This document shows, in pieces, positions 8,053 to 17,960 of a stretch of 64,000 bases of DNA; positions within the stretch are counted from its first letter, which is position 1; every line of letters begins with the position of its first letter. The position numbers were made by a program, and so were the translations under genes. The stretch is taken from positions 26,918 to 90,917 of the forward strand of contig NZ_JACJUG010000024.1 in the NCBI RefSeq assembly GCF_014174515.1. Direction: 5' to 3'. This stretch comes from Mitsuaria sp. WAJ17. GTDB taxonomy: Bacteria > Pseudomonadota > Gammaproteobacteria > Burkholderiales > Burkholderiaceae_C. The notes below the pieces were generated by a model that worked only from the letters and a program-made list of their open reading frames with translations, ran no database searches and was not told the origin of the DNA.

Positions 8053-9141
8053 TCAAGCCTGGCGCAGGCGGCGCGAGTGCTGGTGGACCTCGTCGACCAG
8101 GTGCAGCACGTGCTCGGGCGGCGTGAACTGGCTGATGCCATGGCCGAGGTTGAAGACATGCCCGCCCCAGCCGCCATCGGCCCGCTGCGGACGGCCGAAG
8201 CAGTCCAGCACGCGCCGGGCCTGCTCGCGGATGGCCTCGGGCGGCGCGAACAGCACGTTCGGGTCGAGGTTGCCCTGCAGGGCCACGCGGTCCTGCACCT
8301 GGGCTCGAGCCTTGGCCAGATTGGCCGTCCAGTCCAGGCCGACGACATCGGCGCCGGCCTCGGCAATCTCGTCCAGCCACAGGGCCCCGCCCTTGGTGAA
8401 GAGGATGCGGGGGATGCGCTGACCGTCATGCTCGGTCTTCACCTGGGCCAGCACACGGCGCGAGTAGGCCAGGCTGAATTCCTGGAACATGCCGTCGGCC
8501 AGCACACCGCCCCAGGAGTCGAAGACCATCACGGCCTGCGCGCCGGCCTCGATCTGGGTGTTGAGGTACTGGGCCACGGCGTCCGCATTGACCTGAAGGA
8601 TGCGGTGCATCAGGTCCGGTCGGCTGTACATGAGGGACTTGACCTGACGGTAGTCGTCCGAGCCGCCGCCCTCGACCATGTAGCAGGCCAGGGTCCAGGG
8701 GCTGCCCGAGAAACCGATCAGGGGCACGCGGCCGTTGAGCGCCTTGCGGATGGAGCTGACGGCATCGAAGACGTAGCGCAGCTTGTCCATGTCCGGCACG
8801 GCCAGCTCGGCCACGGCCGCTTCATCGCGCACGACCTTGGCGAACTTGGGTCCCTCGCCTTGCTGGAAGGACAGGCCCAGACCCATGGCGTCGGGCACGG
8901 TGAGGATGTCGCTGAAGAGGATGGCGGCATCCAGCGGATAGCGCTCCAGCGGCTGCAGCGTGACCTCGGTGGCGTAGTCCGTATTGGTGGCCAGGCCCAT
9001 GAAGCTGCCGGCCTGGGCGCGGGTGTCGCGGTACTCGGGCAGGTAGCGGCCGGCCTGGCGCATCAGCCAGACGGGCGTGTAGTCGGTGGGCTGGCGCAGG
9101 CAGGCGCGCAGGAAGGTGTCGTTTTGCAGGGGAGCGCTCAT
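8053..9141 (-). CDS. hemE: Uroporphyrinogen decarboxylase
   Basis: A 362-residue cytosolic enzyme that removes the four acetate carboxyls of uroporphyrinogen III to give coproporphyrinogen III in haem synthesis. The N-terminal signature PVWLMRQAGRYLPEYR is intact with its substrate-binding arginines, followed by ILFSDILTVPDAMG (catalytic Asp) and GFSGSPWTLACYMVEGGGS. The C-terminal GHGISQFTPPEHV is also present. Length and start (MSAPLQNDTFLRACLRQPTDYTPVW) are typical. It is transcribed leftward toward priA. Haem demand fits the haem proteins found elsewhere in the window (cytochrome c', b561, P450). Confidence 0.97.
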   Translation of the reverse strand: MSAPLQNDTFLRACLRQPTDYTPVWLMRQAGRYLPEYRDTRAQAGSFMGLATNTDYATEVTLQPLERYPLDAAILFSDILTVPDAMGLGLSFQQGEGPKFAKVVRDEAAVAELAVPDMDKLRYVFDAVSSIRKALNGRVPLIGFSGSPWTLACYMVEGGGSDDYRQVKSLMYSRPDLMHRILQVNADAVAQYLNTQIEAGAQAVMVFDSWGGVLADGMFQEFSLAYSRRVLAQVKTEHDGQRIPRILFTKGGALWLDEIAEAGADVVGLDWTANLAKARAQVQDRVALQGNLDPNVLFAPPEAIREQARRVLDCFGRPQRADGGWGGHVFNLGHGISQFTPPEHVLHLVDEVHQHSRRLRQA

Positions 9142-9225
9142 GGGCCGCGATTATCGGCGTCTTGAGCCAGGTCATGCCGGGGCTGGATCAAGAAGACGCG
9201 CATCGCGCCCCGGGCGCCTTGAGCA

Positions 9226-10095
9226 TCAGCCCAGGCGCAGGCTCTGCATCCCGCTCCACACCTCGCCCGGCTGCAGGGGCACGGGGCGCTCGATGGCGGC
9301 GGCTTCGACGCAGAGGAAGCGCTGATAGTCCTCGGCCGGCATGTCGGGCAGCTGCGCGCACTTGGCGGCGCCGGGGTTCCAGACCACGGTGTCCTCGAAG
9401 CCCTGCTGCAGGAGGTCCAGGGCACGGCGCTGCGGGCCGGATTCGTCGATCAGCTGCAGCGGGCTCTTCACCTGATAGTAGATGCGGTCCAGGTCCTCGC
9501 AGCCGGGGCTGCCAGGCAGAACCAGGTCGCTGCGCTGCAGCTGCTCGCCATTCTTCACCTGATCCCAGTAGTGCAGGCCGGCCAGGCCGCGCAGGCTGGT
9601 GGCGTCCAGGGCGCCGGTGCGCAGATAGGTGTGCAGGGCGGCGGTGAAGTCGAAGGGGCTGTCGCCGGTGTTCTCCACGGCCAGCTCGATGTCCAGGCTC
9701 TGACCGCTGACGCGCACCGACAGCTCGGCCGAGAAGGCGTGCGGCCACACCATGCGCGTGGCGGCGTCGTCGGTGAGCTGCAGCACGGCCAGGGCGTCAT
9801 CGGCGCCCTGTTCGGCCTGCAGCAGCTGCCAGGGCTTGGTGCGGGCGAAGCCATGGCGCATCAGGGGACCGCGTGCGCTGAACTGCGGAAAGATCAGGGG
9901 CACGCCACCTCGGATGGCTTGCCCCGTGGCAAAGGCGCTCCTGGGCGAAAGGTACAGCTGCTCCTCGCCCCCGGCGGGGATCCAGGAGGTCAGGTGCGCG
10001 CCGTGCAGCAGCAGGACCGCGCGGGCGCCATCGGGCGCGACGAGTTCCAGGGCTTCGAGGCCGTGGTGGCGGGTCAGGGCGATGGGCGTGGGCAT
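9226..10095 (-). CDS. D-hexose-6-phosphate mutarotase (aldose 1-epimerase family)
   Basis: A 289-residue beta-sandwich protein of the YeaD/glucose-6-phosphate 1-epimerase group. Typical segments are LLLHGAHLTSWIPAG, LYLSPRSAF, IRGGVPLIFPQF and MRHGFART near the N-terminus, with a VWNPGAAK segment toward the C-terminus. The enzyme interconverts the alpha and beta anomers of hexose 6-phosphates in the cytosol. It lies between the end of the ATP synthase operon and hemE on the same strand, but a hairpin terminator separates it from atpC, so it probably has its own promoter. Confidence 0.88.
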   Translation of the reverse strand: MPTPIALTRHHGLEALELVAPDGARAVLLLHGAHLTSWIPAGGEEQLYLSPRSAFATGQAIRGGVPLIFPQFSARGPLMRHGFARTKPWQLLQAEQGADDALAVLQLTDDAATRMVWPHAFSAELSVRVSGQSLDIELAVENTGDSPFDFTAALHTYLRTGALDATSLRGLAGLHYWDQVKNGEQLQRSDLVLPGSPGCEDLDRIYYQVKSPLQLIDESGPQRRALDLLQQGFEDTVVWNPGAAKCAQLPDMPAEDYQRFLCVEAAAIERPVPLQPGEVWSGMQSLRLG

Positions 10096-10175
10096 GGCGG
10101 GAACCTGTGGGGTGGCGGCTGATGCTGCCTGAATTCAAGGACCTCAGCTGAAATCGGCTGAAATCCGGAAAGGGA

Positions 10176-10212
10176 AAAGACAACGCCCGCCAGACTTGCG
10201 TCGGCGGGCGCC
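10176..10212 (-). terminator. Hairpin terminator of the atp operon
   Basis: On the minus strand CGCCCGCC and GGCGGGCG form a GC-rich stem, followed by TTGTCTTTTCCC. It lies about 50 bp beyond the atpC stop, the expected place for the end of the ATP synthase transcript. Confidence 0.7.
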
Positions 10213-10263
10213 GTGGGAAGACCACCGCTCAGCGGCCCGGAGGCAGGCTGAGGGCGGCGGCCC

Positions 10264-10680
10264 TCACTTCTTGCGGAACTTGCGCAGGGCTGCGATCTGG
10301 GCAGCCATGGCGGCGAATTCGCCTTGCGCCTTGGCGAAGTCGATGTCGCTCTTGGCGTTCTTCATCGCTTCCTCGGCCAGCTTCTTGGCCTCGGTGGCCT
10401 TGGCTTCGTCCAGGTCCTTGCCGCGGATGGCGGTGTCGGCCAGCACGGTCACGCAGTTCGGCTGCACTTCCAGAATGCCGCCGGCCACGAACACGAACTC
10501 TTCCTGGCCGTTGTCAGCGCGCTGAATGCGCACCGCGCCCGGCTTGATGCGGGTGATCAGCGGCGTGTGCTGCGGCAGGATGCCCAGCTCACCACCTTCA
10601 CCCGGCAACGCGACGAACTTGGCCTCGCCCGAGAAGATGCTCTCCTCGGCGGACACCACGTCAACATGAATGGTTGCCAT
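10264..10680 (-). CDS. atpC: F1F0 ATP synthase epsilon subunit
   Basis: A 138-residue protein of normal length. It has an N-terminal beta-sandwich (MATIHVDVVSAEESIFSGEA, LPGEGGELGILPQHTPLITRI, FVAGGILEVQPNCVTVLADT) and a C-terminal helical hairpin. Epsilon is part of the central rotor stalk and can inhibit ATP hydrolysis. The ATG at 10680 gives the usual N-terminus; a TTG two codons upstream is unlikely. It is the last gene of the operon and is separated from atpD by a relatively long 167-bp gap. Confidence 0.97.
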   Translation of the reverse strand: MATIHVDVVSAEESIFSGEAKFVALPGEGGELGILPQHTPLITRIKPGAVRIQRADNGQEEFVFVAGGILEVQPNCVTVLADTAIRGKDLDEAKATEAKKLAEEAMKNAKSDIDFAKAQGEFAAMAAQIAALRKFRKK

Positions 10681-10847
10681 GTTCAATCTTTCTAGCGTTG
10701 AAGTTGAAGTAAGTCTGCTTCCCGGTCTTCATCACGAGTAAGAAGCTGCAGGAAGCGAGCAGACGGCGCGCTGGCTAGGCGCCGCGCACAGCCGGACTAC
10801 CTGTCCGGCGAGCACGGCAACGACGCCAGCGCGTCGTATGCGAAGTC
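10681..10847 (-). other. atpD-atpC intercistronic region with hairpins
   Basis: At 167 bp this is the longest gap in the operon. It contains a perfect 7-bp stem with a 5-nt loop (GCCGGAC / GTCCGGC, 10791-10809) and a shorter GGCGC/GCGCC pair (10765-10783). Neither is followed by a T-run, so they are more likely RNA-processing or stability structures than terminators. No coding potential is seen. Confidence 0.4.
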
Positions 10848-12260
10848 TTACTGCAGCTTCTTCGCTTTTTCGAAGGCTTCGTCGATGGTGCCAACCATGT
10901 AGAACGCCTGCTCCGGCAGGTGATCGCACTCGCCAGCCACAATCATCTTGAAGCCGCGGATGGTTTCCTTCAGGGGCACGTACTTGCCGGGCGAGCCGGT
11001 GAACACTTCGGCCACGTGGAAGGGCTGCGACAGGAAACGCTGGATCTTGCGAGCGCGGGCCACGGCCAGCTTGTCTTCGGGAGACAGCTCGTCCATGCCC
11101 AGAATCGCGATGATGTCGCGCAGTTCCTTGTAGCGCTGCAGCACTTGCTGGACGGCGCGGGTGGTCGTGTAGTGCTCTTCGCCGACCACGTTCGGGTCCA
11201 CCTGGCGCGAGGTGGAATCCAGCGGATCCACGGCGGGGTAGATACCCAGGGCGGCGATGTCACGCGACAGCACGACGGTGGCGTCCAAGTGGGCGAAGGT
11301 CGTGGCGGGCGACGGGTCGGTCAAGTCATCGGCAGGCACGTACACGGCCTGGATGGAGGTGATCGAACCGACCTTGGTCGAGGTGATGCGCTCTTGCAGA
11401 CGGCCCATTTCCTCGGCCAGCGTCGGCTGGTAGCCCACGGCGGAGGGCATGCGGCCCAGCAGTGCGGACACTTCGGTACCGGCCAGGGTGTAGCGGTAGA
11501 TGTTGTCCACGAAGAACAGCACGTCACGGCCTTCGTCACGGAAGGACTCGGCGATGGTCAGGCCGGTCAGGGCCACGCGCAGACGGTTGCCCGGGGGCTC
11601 GTTCATCTGGCCGTAAACCATGGACACCTTGGACTCGCCCAGGTTCTCCAGGTTCACGACGCCGGAATCGGCCATCTCGTGATAGAAGTCGTTGCCCTCA
11701 CGGGTACGCTCGCCCACACCAGCGAACACCGACAGACCCGAGTGAGCCTTGGCGATGTTGTTGATGAGTTCCATCATGTTCACGGTCTTGCCCACGCCGG
11801 CGCCACCGAACAGACCCACCTTGCCGCCCTTGGCGAACGGGCAGATCAGGTCGATCACCTTGATGCCGGTTTCCAGCAGGTCCTGCGAGGGGCTCAGCTC
11901 GTCGTACGAGGGAGCGGCACGGTGGATCGAAGCGGTCAGCTCCGAGGACACCTCACCACGCTCGTCGATGGGGTTGCCCAGCACGTCCATGATGCGACCC
12001 AGGGTGGCCTTGCCCACCGGCACCTTGATGGTGTCGCCGGTGTTGAAGACCTCGGTGCCGCGGCGCAGGCCGTCGGACGAGCCCAGGGCGATGGTACGCA
12101 CCACGCCGTCGCCCAGCTGCTGCTGAACTTCCAGCGTCAGGGCGGAACCTTCCATCTTCAAGGCGTCGTACACCTTGGGCATCTGGTCACGCGGGAATTC
12201 CACGTCCACCACGGCGCCGATGCACTGAACGATCTTGCCCACTGATTGAGTGTTAGCCAT
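10848..12260 (-). CDS. atpD: F1F0 ATP synthase beta subunit
   Basis: A 470-residue catalytic subunit. It has Walker A GGAGVGKTVNMMELI, the catalytic Glu in the GERTREGNDFYHEM loop, Walker B VLFFVDNIYRYT and the DELSEED-like loop MDELSPEDKL. Three beta subunits alternate with alpha in F1 and make ATP from ADP and phosphate at the cytoplasmic face. The start MANTQSVGKIVQCIGAVVDVEF is standard. It lies between atpG and atpC. Confidence 0.98.
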   Translation of the reverse strand: MANTQSVGKIVQCIGAVVDVEFPRDQMPKVYDALKMEGSALTLEVQQQLGDGVVRTIALGSSDGLRRGTEVFNTGDTIKVPVGKATLGRIMDVLGNPIDERGEVSSELTASIHRAAPSYDELSPSQDLLETGIKVIDLICPFAKGGKVGLFGGAGVGKTVNMMELINNIAKAHSGLSVFAGVGERTREGNDFYHEMADSGVVNLENLGESKVSMVYGQMNEPPGNRLRVALTGLTIAESFRDEGRDVLFFVDNIYRYTLAGTEVSALLGRMPSAVGYQPTLAEEMGRLQERITSTKVGSITSIQAVYVPADDLTDPSPATTFAHLDATVVLSRDIAALGIYPAVDPLDSTSRQVDPNVVGEEHYTTTRAVQQVLQRYKELRDIIAILGMDELSPEDKLAVARARKIQRFLSQPFHVAEVFTGSPGKYVPLKETIRGFKMIVAGECDHLPEQAFYMVGTIDEAFEKAKKLQ

Positions 12261-12308
12261 TTTTTCGTTCCTTCAATTCCAAAACTTTTGCTGCTGCGTC
12301 TGCTGCGA

Positions 12309-13181
12309 TCAGCCCACGGCGGCGGCGCCGCTGACGATTTCGCTCAGCTCCTTGGTGATCGCGGCCTGGCGGGTCTTGTTGTAGACCAGCTTCAGCTCAC
12401 CGATCAGGGTGCCTGCGTTGTCAGTGGCGGCCTTCATGGCCACCATGCGCGCCGATTGCTCGGACGCCATGTTCTCGGCGACGGCCTGGTAGACCAGGGC
12501 CTCGGTGTAGCGCACCAGCAGCTCGTCGATGACGGTGGCGGCGTCGGGCTCGTAGAGGTAGTCCCAGCTGTGCGAGGCCTTGTCCGTCTGCATGTCGTCA
12601 GCCGACAGGGGCAGCAATTGCTGCACCACCGGCTCCTGCTTCATCGTATTGATGAAGCGGGTGTAGCAGAGGTAGACGGCGGACAGCTCGCCAGCGGCGT
12701 ACTTGTCCAGCAGCACCTTGACGGGGCCGATCAGCTTCTCGATGTGCGGCTGGTCGCCCAGCTGCGTGGCATGGGCCACGACCTTGGCGCCGATGCGGTT
12801 CATGAAGCCCAGGCCCTTGTTGCCGATGGCAACGACCTCGGCCTTCTGGCCCGCGGACTCGAGGTCCTTCAGCTTCGTGGTGACCGCACGCAACAGATTG
12901 GTGTTCAAGCCGCCGCACAGACCCTTGTCCGTCGTGACCACCACGAAACCGGCCGACTTCGCCTGGTCATTGCGGACCATGAAGGCGTGCTGGTACTCGG
13001 GATTGGCCTTGGACAGATTGGCAGCGATGTTGCCGATCTTGTCGCTGTAGGGACGGGCCGCACGCATCCGATCCTGCGCCTTGCGCATCTTGGATGCCGC
13101 GACCATCTCCATGGCCTTGGTGATCTTCTTGGTGTTCTCGACCGACTTGATCTTGCCGCGAATTTCCTTGCCTGCTGCCAT
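12309..13181 (-). CDS. atpG: F1F0 ATP synthase gamma subunit
   Basis: A 290-residue central-stalk protein. The N-terminal helix (MAAGKEIRGKIKSVENTKKITKAMEMVAASKMRKAQ) and the C-terminal helix (ERMVAMKAATDNAG-type region, here QSARMVAMKAATDNAG) are the conserved coiled-coil that turns inside the alpha3beta3 ring. The middle Rossmann-like domain has TTDKGLCGGLNTN. Length is normal. It is spaced 48 bp from atpD and 55 bp from atpA. Confidence 0.97.
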   Translation of the reverse strand: MAAGKEIRGKIKSVENTKKITKAMEMVAASKMRKAQDRMRAARPYSDKIGNIAANLSKANPEYQHAFMVRNDQAKSAGFVVVTTDKGLCGGLNTNLLRAVTTKLKDLESAGQKAEVVAIGNKGLGFMNRIGAKVVAHATQLGDQPHIEKLIGPVKVLLDKYAAGELSAVYLCYTRFINTMKQEPVVQQLLPLSADDMQTDKASHSWDYLYEPDAATVIDELLVRYTEALVYQAVAENMASEQSARMVAMKAATDNAGTLIGELKLVYNKTRQAAITKELSEIVSGAAAVG

Positions 13182-13236
13182 GATTTCTCCTGTTAGGGCC
13201 GGGTGCTCACCGAGGTTTGCACCCGGTCATGGTTGC

Positions 13237-14790
<1,554 letters not shown>

Positions 14791-14875
14791 TGCTTGCTCC
14801 CATCTGGTCGGGCGTCTGTTGCCAGAGCGCGGGTGACACAGGGATGAATCGGATAAGGTGTCTTCGCGCTGGTGC

Positions 14876-15409
14876 TTAAGCGGTGAGCGCCACTTTCATG
14901 CGGTCCAGGCGGGCCTTGACGGAGGTGTCGAGCACCTCATCGCCAACCACCACCCGGATACCGCCGATGAGAGCGGGCTCCAGCTGAACATGGGCTTCGA
15001 GCTTGCGACCGAAGCGCTTTTCCAGCGTCGCGACCACGTCCGCCAACTGGGCCGGCTCGATCGGATAGGCACTGAAGATCTGCGCATCGGCGACGCCGGC
15101 GGCTGCATTGGCAAGCGCGTGAAACTGCTCCACGACTGCCGGCAGGGCCGAGAGGCGGCCGTTGTCGATCACCGCGCGCAGAAAGTTCTGCAGCTCCGGT
15201 GCCAGGGTCTGCTTGGCGGCGGCCGTCATGATGACGAACACTTGCTCGGCGGTGACCTTGGGGTTGTCGGCAAACGAGCGCAGGTCAGCATCCTGTGCGA
15301 CCAGGGCCAGCGCATCAAGCGCCTGGCCCCAGGCCTTCACATCGTGCTTCTTCGCGACCTGATAGAGCGCCTCAGCGTAGGGGCGTGCAATGGTGGCGAG
15401 CTCAGCCAT
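14876..15409 (-). CDS. atpH: F1F0 ATP synthase delta subunit
   Basis: A 177-residue peripheral-stalk protein. It starts MAELATIARPYAEALYQVA, the usual delta N-terminus, and has the C-terminal motif IGGIRVVVGDEVLDTSVKAR. Delta joins the top of F1 to the b subunits. Only 2 bp separate it from atpF, which suggests translational coupling. Confidence 0.96.
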   Translation of the reverse strand: MAELATIARPYAEALYQVAKKHDVKAWGQALDALALVAQDADLRSFADNPKVTAEQVFVIMTAAAKQTLAPELQNFLRAVIDNGRLSALPAVVEQFHALANAAAGVADAQIFSAYPIEPAQLADVVATLEKRFGRKLEAHVQLEPALIGGIRVVVGDEVLDTSVKARLDRMKVALTA

Positions 15410-15411
15410 GA

Positions 15412-15882
15412 TTACAGCTCCGTCTTCAGACGGCCCAGCAACTCGGCGTGCACGCTGGCATTGACCTCGCGCTGCAGAATTTGCTCGGCGCCCTTCACGG
15501 CCAGCACGGCGACCTGCTCGCGCAGGGCCTCGCGGGCACGGGTGGCCTGCTGCTCGGCATCAGCCTTGGCAGCGGCCACGATCTTGGCGCCTTCTTCTTC
15601 AGCACGCTTCTTGGCCTCGTCCACGATGGCGGCGGCGCGCTTTTCAGCGTCAGCCAGCAGCTTGGTGGTCTCGTTGCGCGCAATGGCCCGTTGCTCATCG
15701 GCCGCCTTGTTGGCGGTGGCCAGCTCAGCCTTGGCCTTGTCGGCGGCAGCCAGACCCTCGCGGATCTTGCCTGCACGCTCGTCCAGGGCCTTGGTGATCG
15801 GCGGCCAGATGAAGCGCATCGTGACGAACACGAGCACTGCGAACGGGATCCACTGAATGAAAAGGCTTGCGTTGATATTCAC
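15412..15882 (-). CDS. atpF: F1F0 ATP synthase b subunit
   Basis: A 156-residue protein with one N-terminal transmembrane helix (ASLFIQWIPFAVLVFVTMRFIWPPI) and then a long Ala/Glu/Lys-rich coiled coil, as expected for the peripheral stalk dimer. It starts with GTG at 15882, giving MNINASLF. It follows atpE by 37 bp and nearly abuts atpH. Confidence 0.96.
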   Translation of the reverse strand: MNINASLFIQWIPFAVLVFVTMRFIWPPITKALDERAGKIREGLAAADKAKAELATANKAADEQRAIARNETTKLLADAEKRAAAIVDEAKKRAEEEGAKIVAAAKADAEQQATRAREALREQVAVLAVKGAEQILQREVNASVHAELLGRLKTEL

Positions 15883-15919
15883 GGCACGATCCTTTCAGTC
15901 GTGAAAGGTTTCGGGCGGA

Positions 15920-16168
15920 TTAGCGCAGGACGAAGGGGTTTGCGAAGGCGAACAGCAGAGCGATAGCGACGCCGATCAGGAAGGCAGCATCGATCAGGCC
16001 GGCCAGAATGAACATCTTGGTTTGCAGTTCGTTCATCAGCTCGGGCTGGCGAGCGGAGGACTCCAGGAACTTGCCACCCATCAGCGCGATGCCGATGGAA
16101 GCGCCGATAGCGCCCAGACCAACGATGATGCCGCAAGCCAGTGCCACGAGGCCGAGGATGTTTTCCAT
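15920..16168 (-). CDS. atpE: F1F0 ATP synthase c subunit (H+-type)
   Basis: An 82-residue hairpin of two transmembrane helices that forms the rotor ring. The ion-carrying acid is Asp60 in AGLIDAAFLIGVAIAL. Helix 1 carries the GxGxGxG-like GLGAIGASIGIAL motif, and the polar loop is ARQPEL. The Na+-binding signature with Glu and paired Ser/Thr is absent, so the ring should use protons. Confidence 0.97.
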   Translation of the reverse strand: MENILGLVALACGIIVGLGAIGASIGIALMGGKFLESSARQPELMNELQTKMFILAGLIDAAFLIGVAIALLFAFANPFVLR

Positions 16169-16246
16169 TTTGTGCTCCTGAAGAGGTTAGAAAAGAAAGG
16201 AAAGAAACAAGTCAAACGAAAGGGGTGCCCGACTGAAGGTCTTCAA

Positions 16247-17125
16247 TCAGTGCGCGTCATGGGCCTGGCCGATGTAGATCAGCGTCAGCATCATGAAGAT
16301 GAAGGCCTGCAGCACGATCACGAGGATGTGGAACAGGGTCCAGACGGTACCGGCAATGATGTGGCCGATGGCCAGACCGATGCCCGTGCCCGTCAGCGCC
16401 CAGCCGCCACCCATCAGGGCGATCAGCATGAACACGAGTTCGCCGGCGAACATGTTCCCGAACAGACGCATGCCGTGGGACACGGTCTTGGCCAGGAACT
16501 CGATCATCTGCATGGCGAAGTTGAAGGGCCACAGCACGGGGTGCGCGCCGAAGGGTGCGGAGATCAGCTCGTGCCCCCAGCCGCCCAGGCCCTTGATCTT
16601 GATGTTGTAGAACAGGCAGAGCATGAGCACGAAGGTGGACATGCTCAGCGTGGTCGACAGGTCGGCCGTGGGCACGACGCGCATATAGGCGTGGTGCGGG
16701 TCATGGCCGGTGGAGGCGACGTAGTTGCCCCACAGCTTGGGCAGCCAGTCCACGGGCAGCATGTCCATGGCATTCATGAAGAAGATCCACACGAACACGG
16801 TCAGGGCGACGGGGCCCACGAGCTTGCGGCTCTTCTCGTTGTGGATCACGCCCTTGGCCTGGTTGTCCACCATCTCGACCAGGATCTCGACGGCAGCCTG
16901 GAAGCGGCCCGGCACGCCGGAGGTCGCCTTGCGGGCGGCACGCCACAGGAAGAAGACAGCCAGGAAGCCCAGCACGACGGAATAGATCAGCGAGTCCAGG
17001 TTGAAGACGCTGAAATCGACGATGCCATGCTGCTTCTGGTCCACCAGAGCAAAGTTCTTCTGCCAGTGCTGCAAGTGGTGAGTGATGTACTCACCTGCGG
17101 TCGGCGCGTGTCCTTCTGCTGCCAT
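16247..17125 (-). CDS. atpB: F1F0 ATP synthase a subunit
   Basis: A 292-residue inner-membrane protein that forms the proton half-channels beside the c ring. The essential Arg is in SHGMRLFGNMFAGELVF, and the last helix carries the expected polar residues (QAFIFMMLTLIYIGQA). The ATG at 17125 gives MAAEGHAPTAGEYITHHLQHW, the normal start; upstream in-frame sequence overlaps atpI and is not homologous. It overlaps atpC-distal atpI by about 16 bp (atpI ends at 17140). Confidence 0.96.
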   Translation of the reverse strand: MAAEGHAPTAGEYITHHLQHWQKNFALVDQKQHGIVDFSVFNLDSLIYSVVLGFLAVFFLWRAARKATSGVPGRFQAAVEILVEMVDNQAKGVIHNEKSRKLVGPVALTVFVWIFFMNAMDMLPVDWLPKLWGNYVASTGHDPHHAYMRVVPTADLSTTLSMSTFVLMLCLFYNIKIKGLGGWGHELISAPFGAHPVLWPFNFAMQMIEFLAKTVSHGMRLFGNMFAGELVFMLIALMGGGWALTGTGIGLAIGHIIAGTVWTLFHILVIVLQAFIFMMLTLIYIGQAHDAH

Positions 17126-17139
17126 GTTCAGGGTTCCGT

Positions 17140-17724
17140 CTAATTTTTGTTTCGGCCCCACCGAAGCAGGACCAGCCAGTAAACCTTGAGGCACACGACC
17201 ATCGTCAGCAGCAGAGCCGGCCAACGCAGGTCAGGCACCCCGTTGATCACCGCCAACAGGATGACGGCGACCAAGAGAATCTTGATCAGCTCCCAGACCA
17301 TCAGGGAGAGCAATGCAGCTCCCGCCATCGTGGCCGGGCGCCGGGTCGTCCCCCATGCCATCAAGGCATTGGGACCGACCACGGCCAAGGCGCCGAACAG
17401 CGCCGACAGCCCGTGGCGAGCCGACCCAAAGAGGGTCCACAGCGCCACCATCAGCGCCGCAGCCACCGCCTGGAACAAGACCACACGCCAGGGCGACGTC
17501 GCTCGGTGCCGGGCCCGCCAGGCTGCCGCCTCTTCAGGCGTCAGGGGCTCACGGGCCTTGAAATCTTCCTCGCCGTCCTCATTCCATGGATCAGGGCGCA
17601 CGCCGGTGGGCGTGCCGGGAACCTGCAGCGCGGGCTGCAGGGGTGCTGCAGCCGCTGGCGGAGCCGCTGCATGGGTCGCTTGGGCGTCATCGGCCGAGGC
17701 GGCGTCATGCGGTTCGGAGCTCAC
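17140..17724 (-). CDS. atpI: ATP synthase subunit I (assembly factor)
   Basis: A 194-residue protein with an Ala/Pro/Asp-rich, probably disordered N-terminal region of about 80 residues and then four transmembrane segments (VVLFQAVAAALMVALW..., ...VYWLVLLRWGR). AtpI helps assemble the c ring. The GTG at 17724 is preferred because an AAGGA sits just before it and a TATAAT box lies about 34 bp upstream; the longer frame from a TTG at 17748 would have almost no leader. It is the first gene of the operon. Confidence 0.88.
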   Translation of the reverse strand: MSSEPHDAASADDAQATHAAAPPAAAAPLQPALQVPGTPTGVRPDPWNEDGEEDFKAREPLTPEEAAAWRARHRATSPWRVVLFQAVAAALMVALWTLFGSARHGLSALFGALAVVGPNALMAWGTTRRPATMAGAALLSLMVWELIKILLVAVILLAVINGVPDLRWPALLLTMVVCLKVYWLVLLRWGRNKN

Positions 17725-17751
17725 GGATCCTTGGGGGTCGATCGGCAAAAC

Positions 17752-17792
17752 CCAAAGATTATATGTGGTTTCCCCTTACAGGCACTTAACAG
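17752..17792 (-). promoter_or_regulatory. Likely atp operon promoter
   Basis: The minus strand has a perfect TATAAT (17763 down to 17758), 34 bp before the atpI GTG. A weak -35 candidate (near GTGCCT) sits about 16-17 bp upstream. Nothing comparable is seen elsewhere between atpI and the SMP-30 gene. Confidence 0.55.
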
Positions 17793-17890
17793 ACGCCCAA
17801 CAGTGCATCAGGGCTTGCCCTTGACAAGGCCCGGCAAGTGTCTTTTGTCATCGGATGCCCCCGAACGACGCACAGGCGCCCAGTGCTGTG

Positions 17891-17920
17891 GCGGGGTGCT
17901 GCGGGGTGCTGCGGGGTGCT
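17891..17920. repeat. Short tandem repeat, 10 bp x 3
   Basis: Three exact copies of GCGGGGTGCT followed by a partial copy, in the gap between the SMP-30 gene end and the atp promoter. It is noncoding in both annotated directions. It may simply be replication slippage. Confidence 0.7.
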
Positions 17921-17960
17921 GCGGCACCGGAGCCCGGAGGGGCCGCCGCCCCTCCCCCTT

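Noticed and set aside
17891..17920. Possible CRISPR or minisatellite
   Set aside because: The 10-bp copies adjoin with no spacers and there are no cas genes. Simple slippage explains them.
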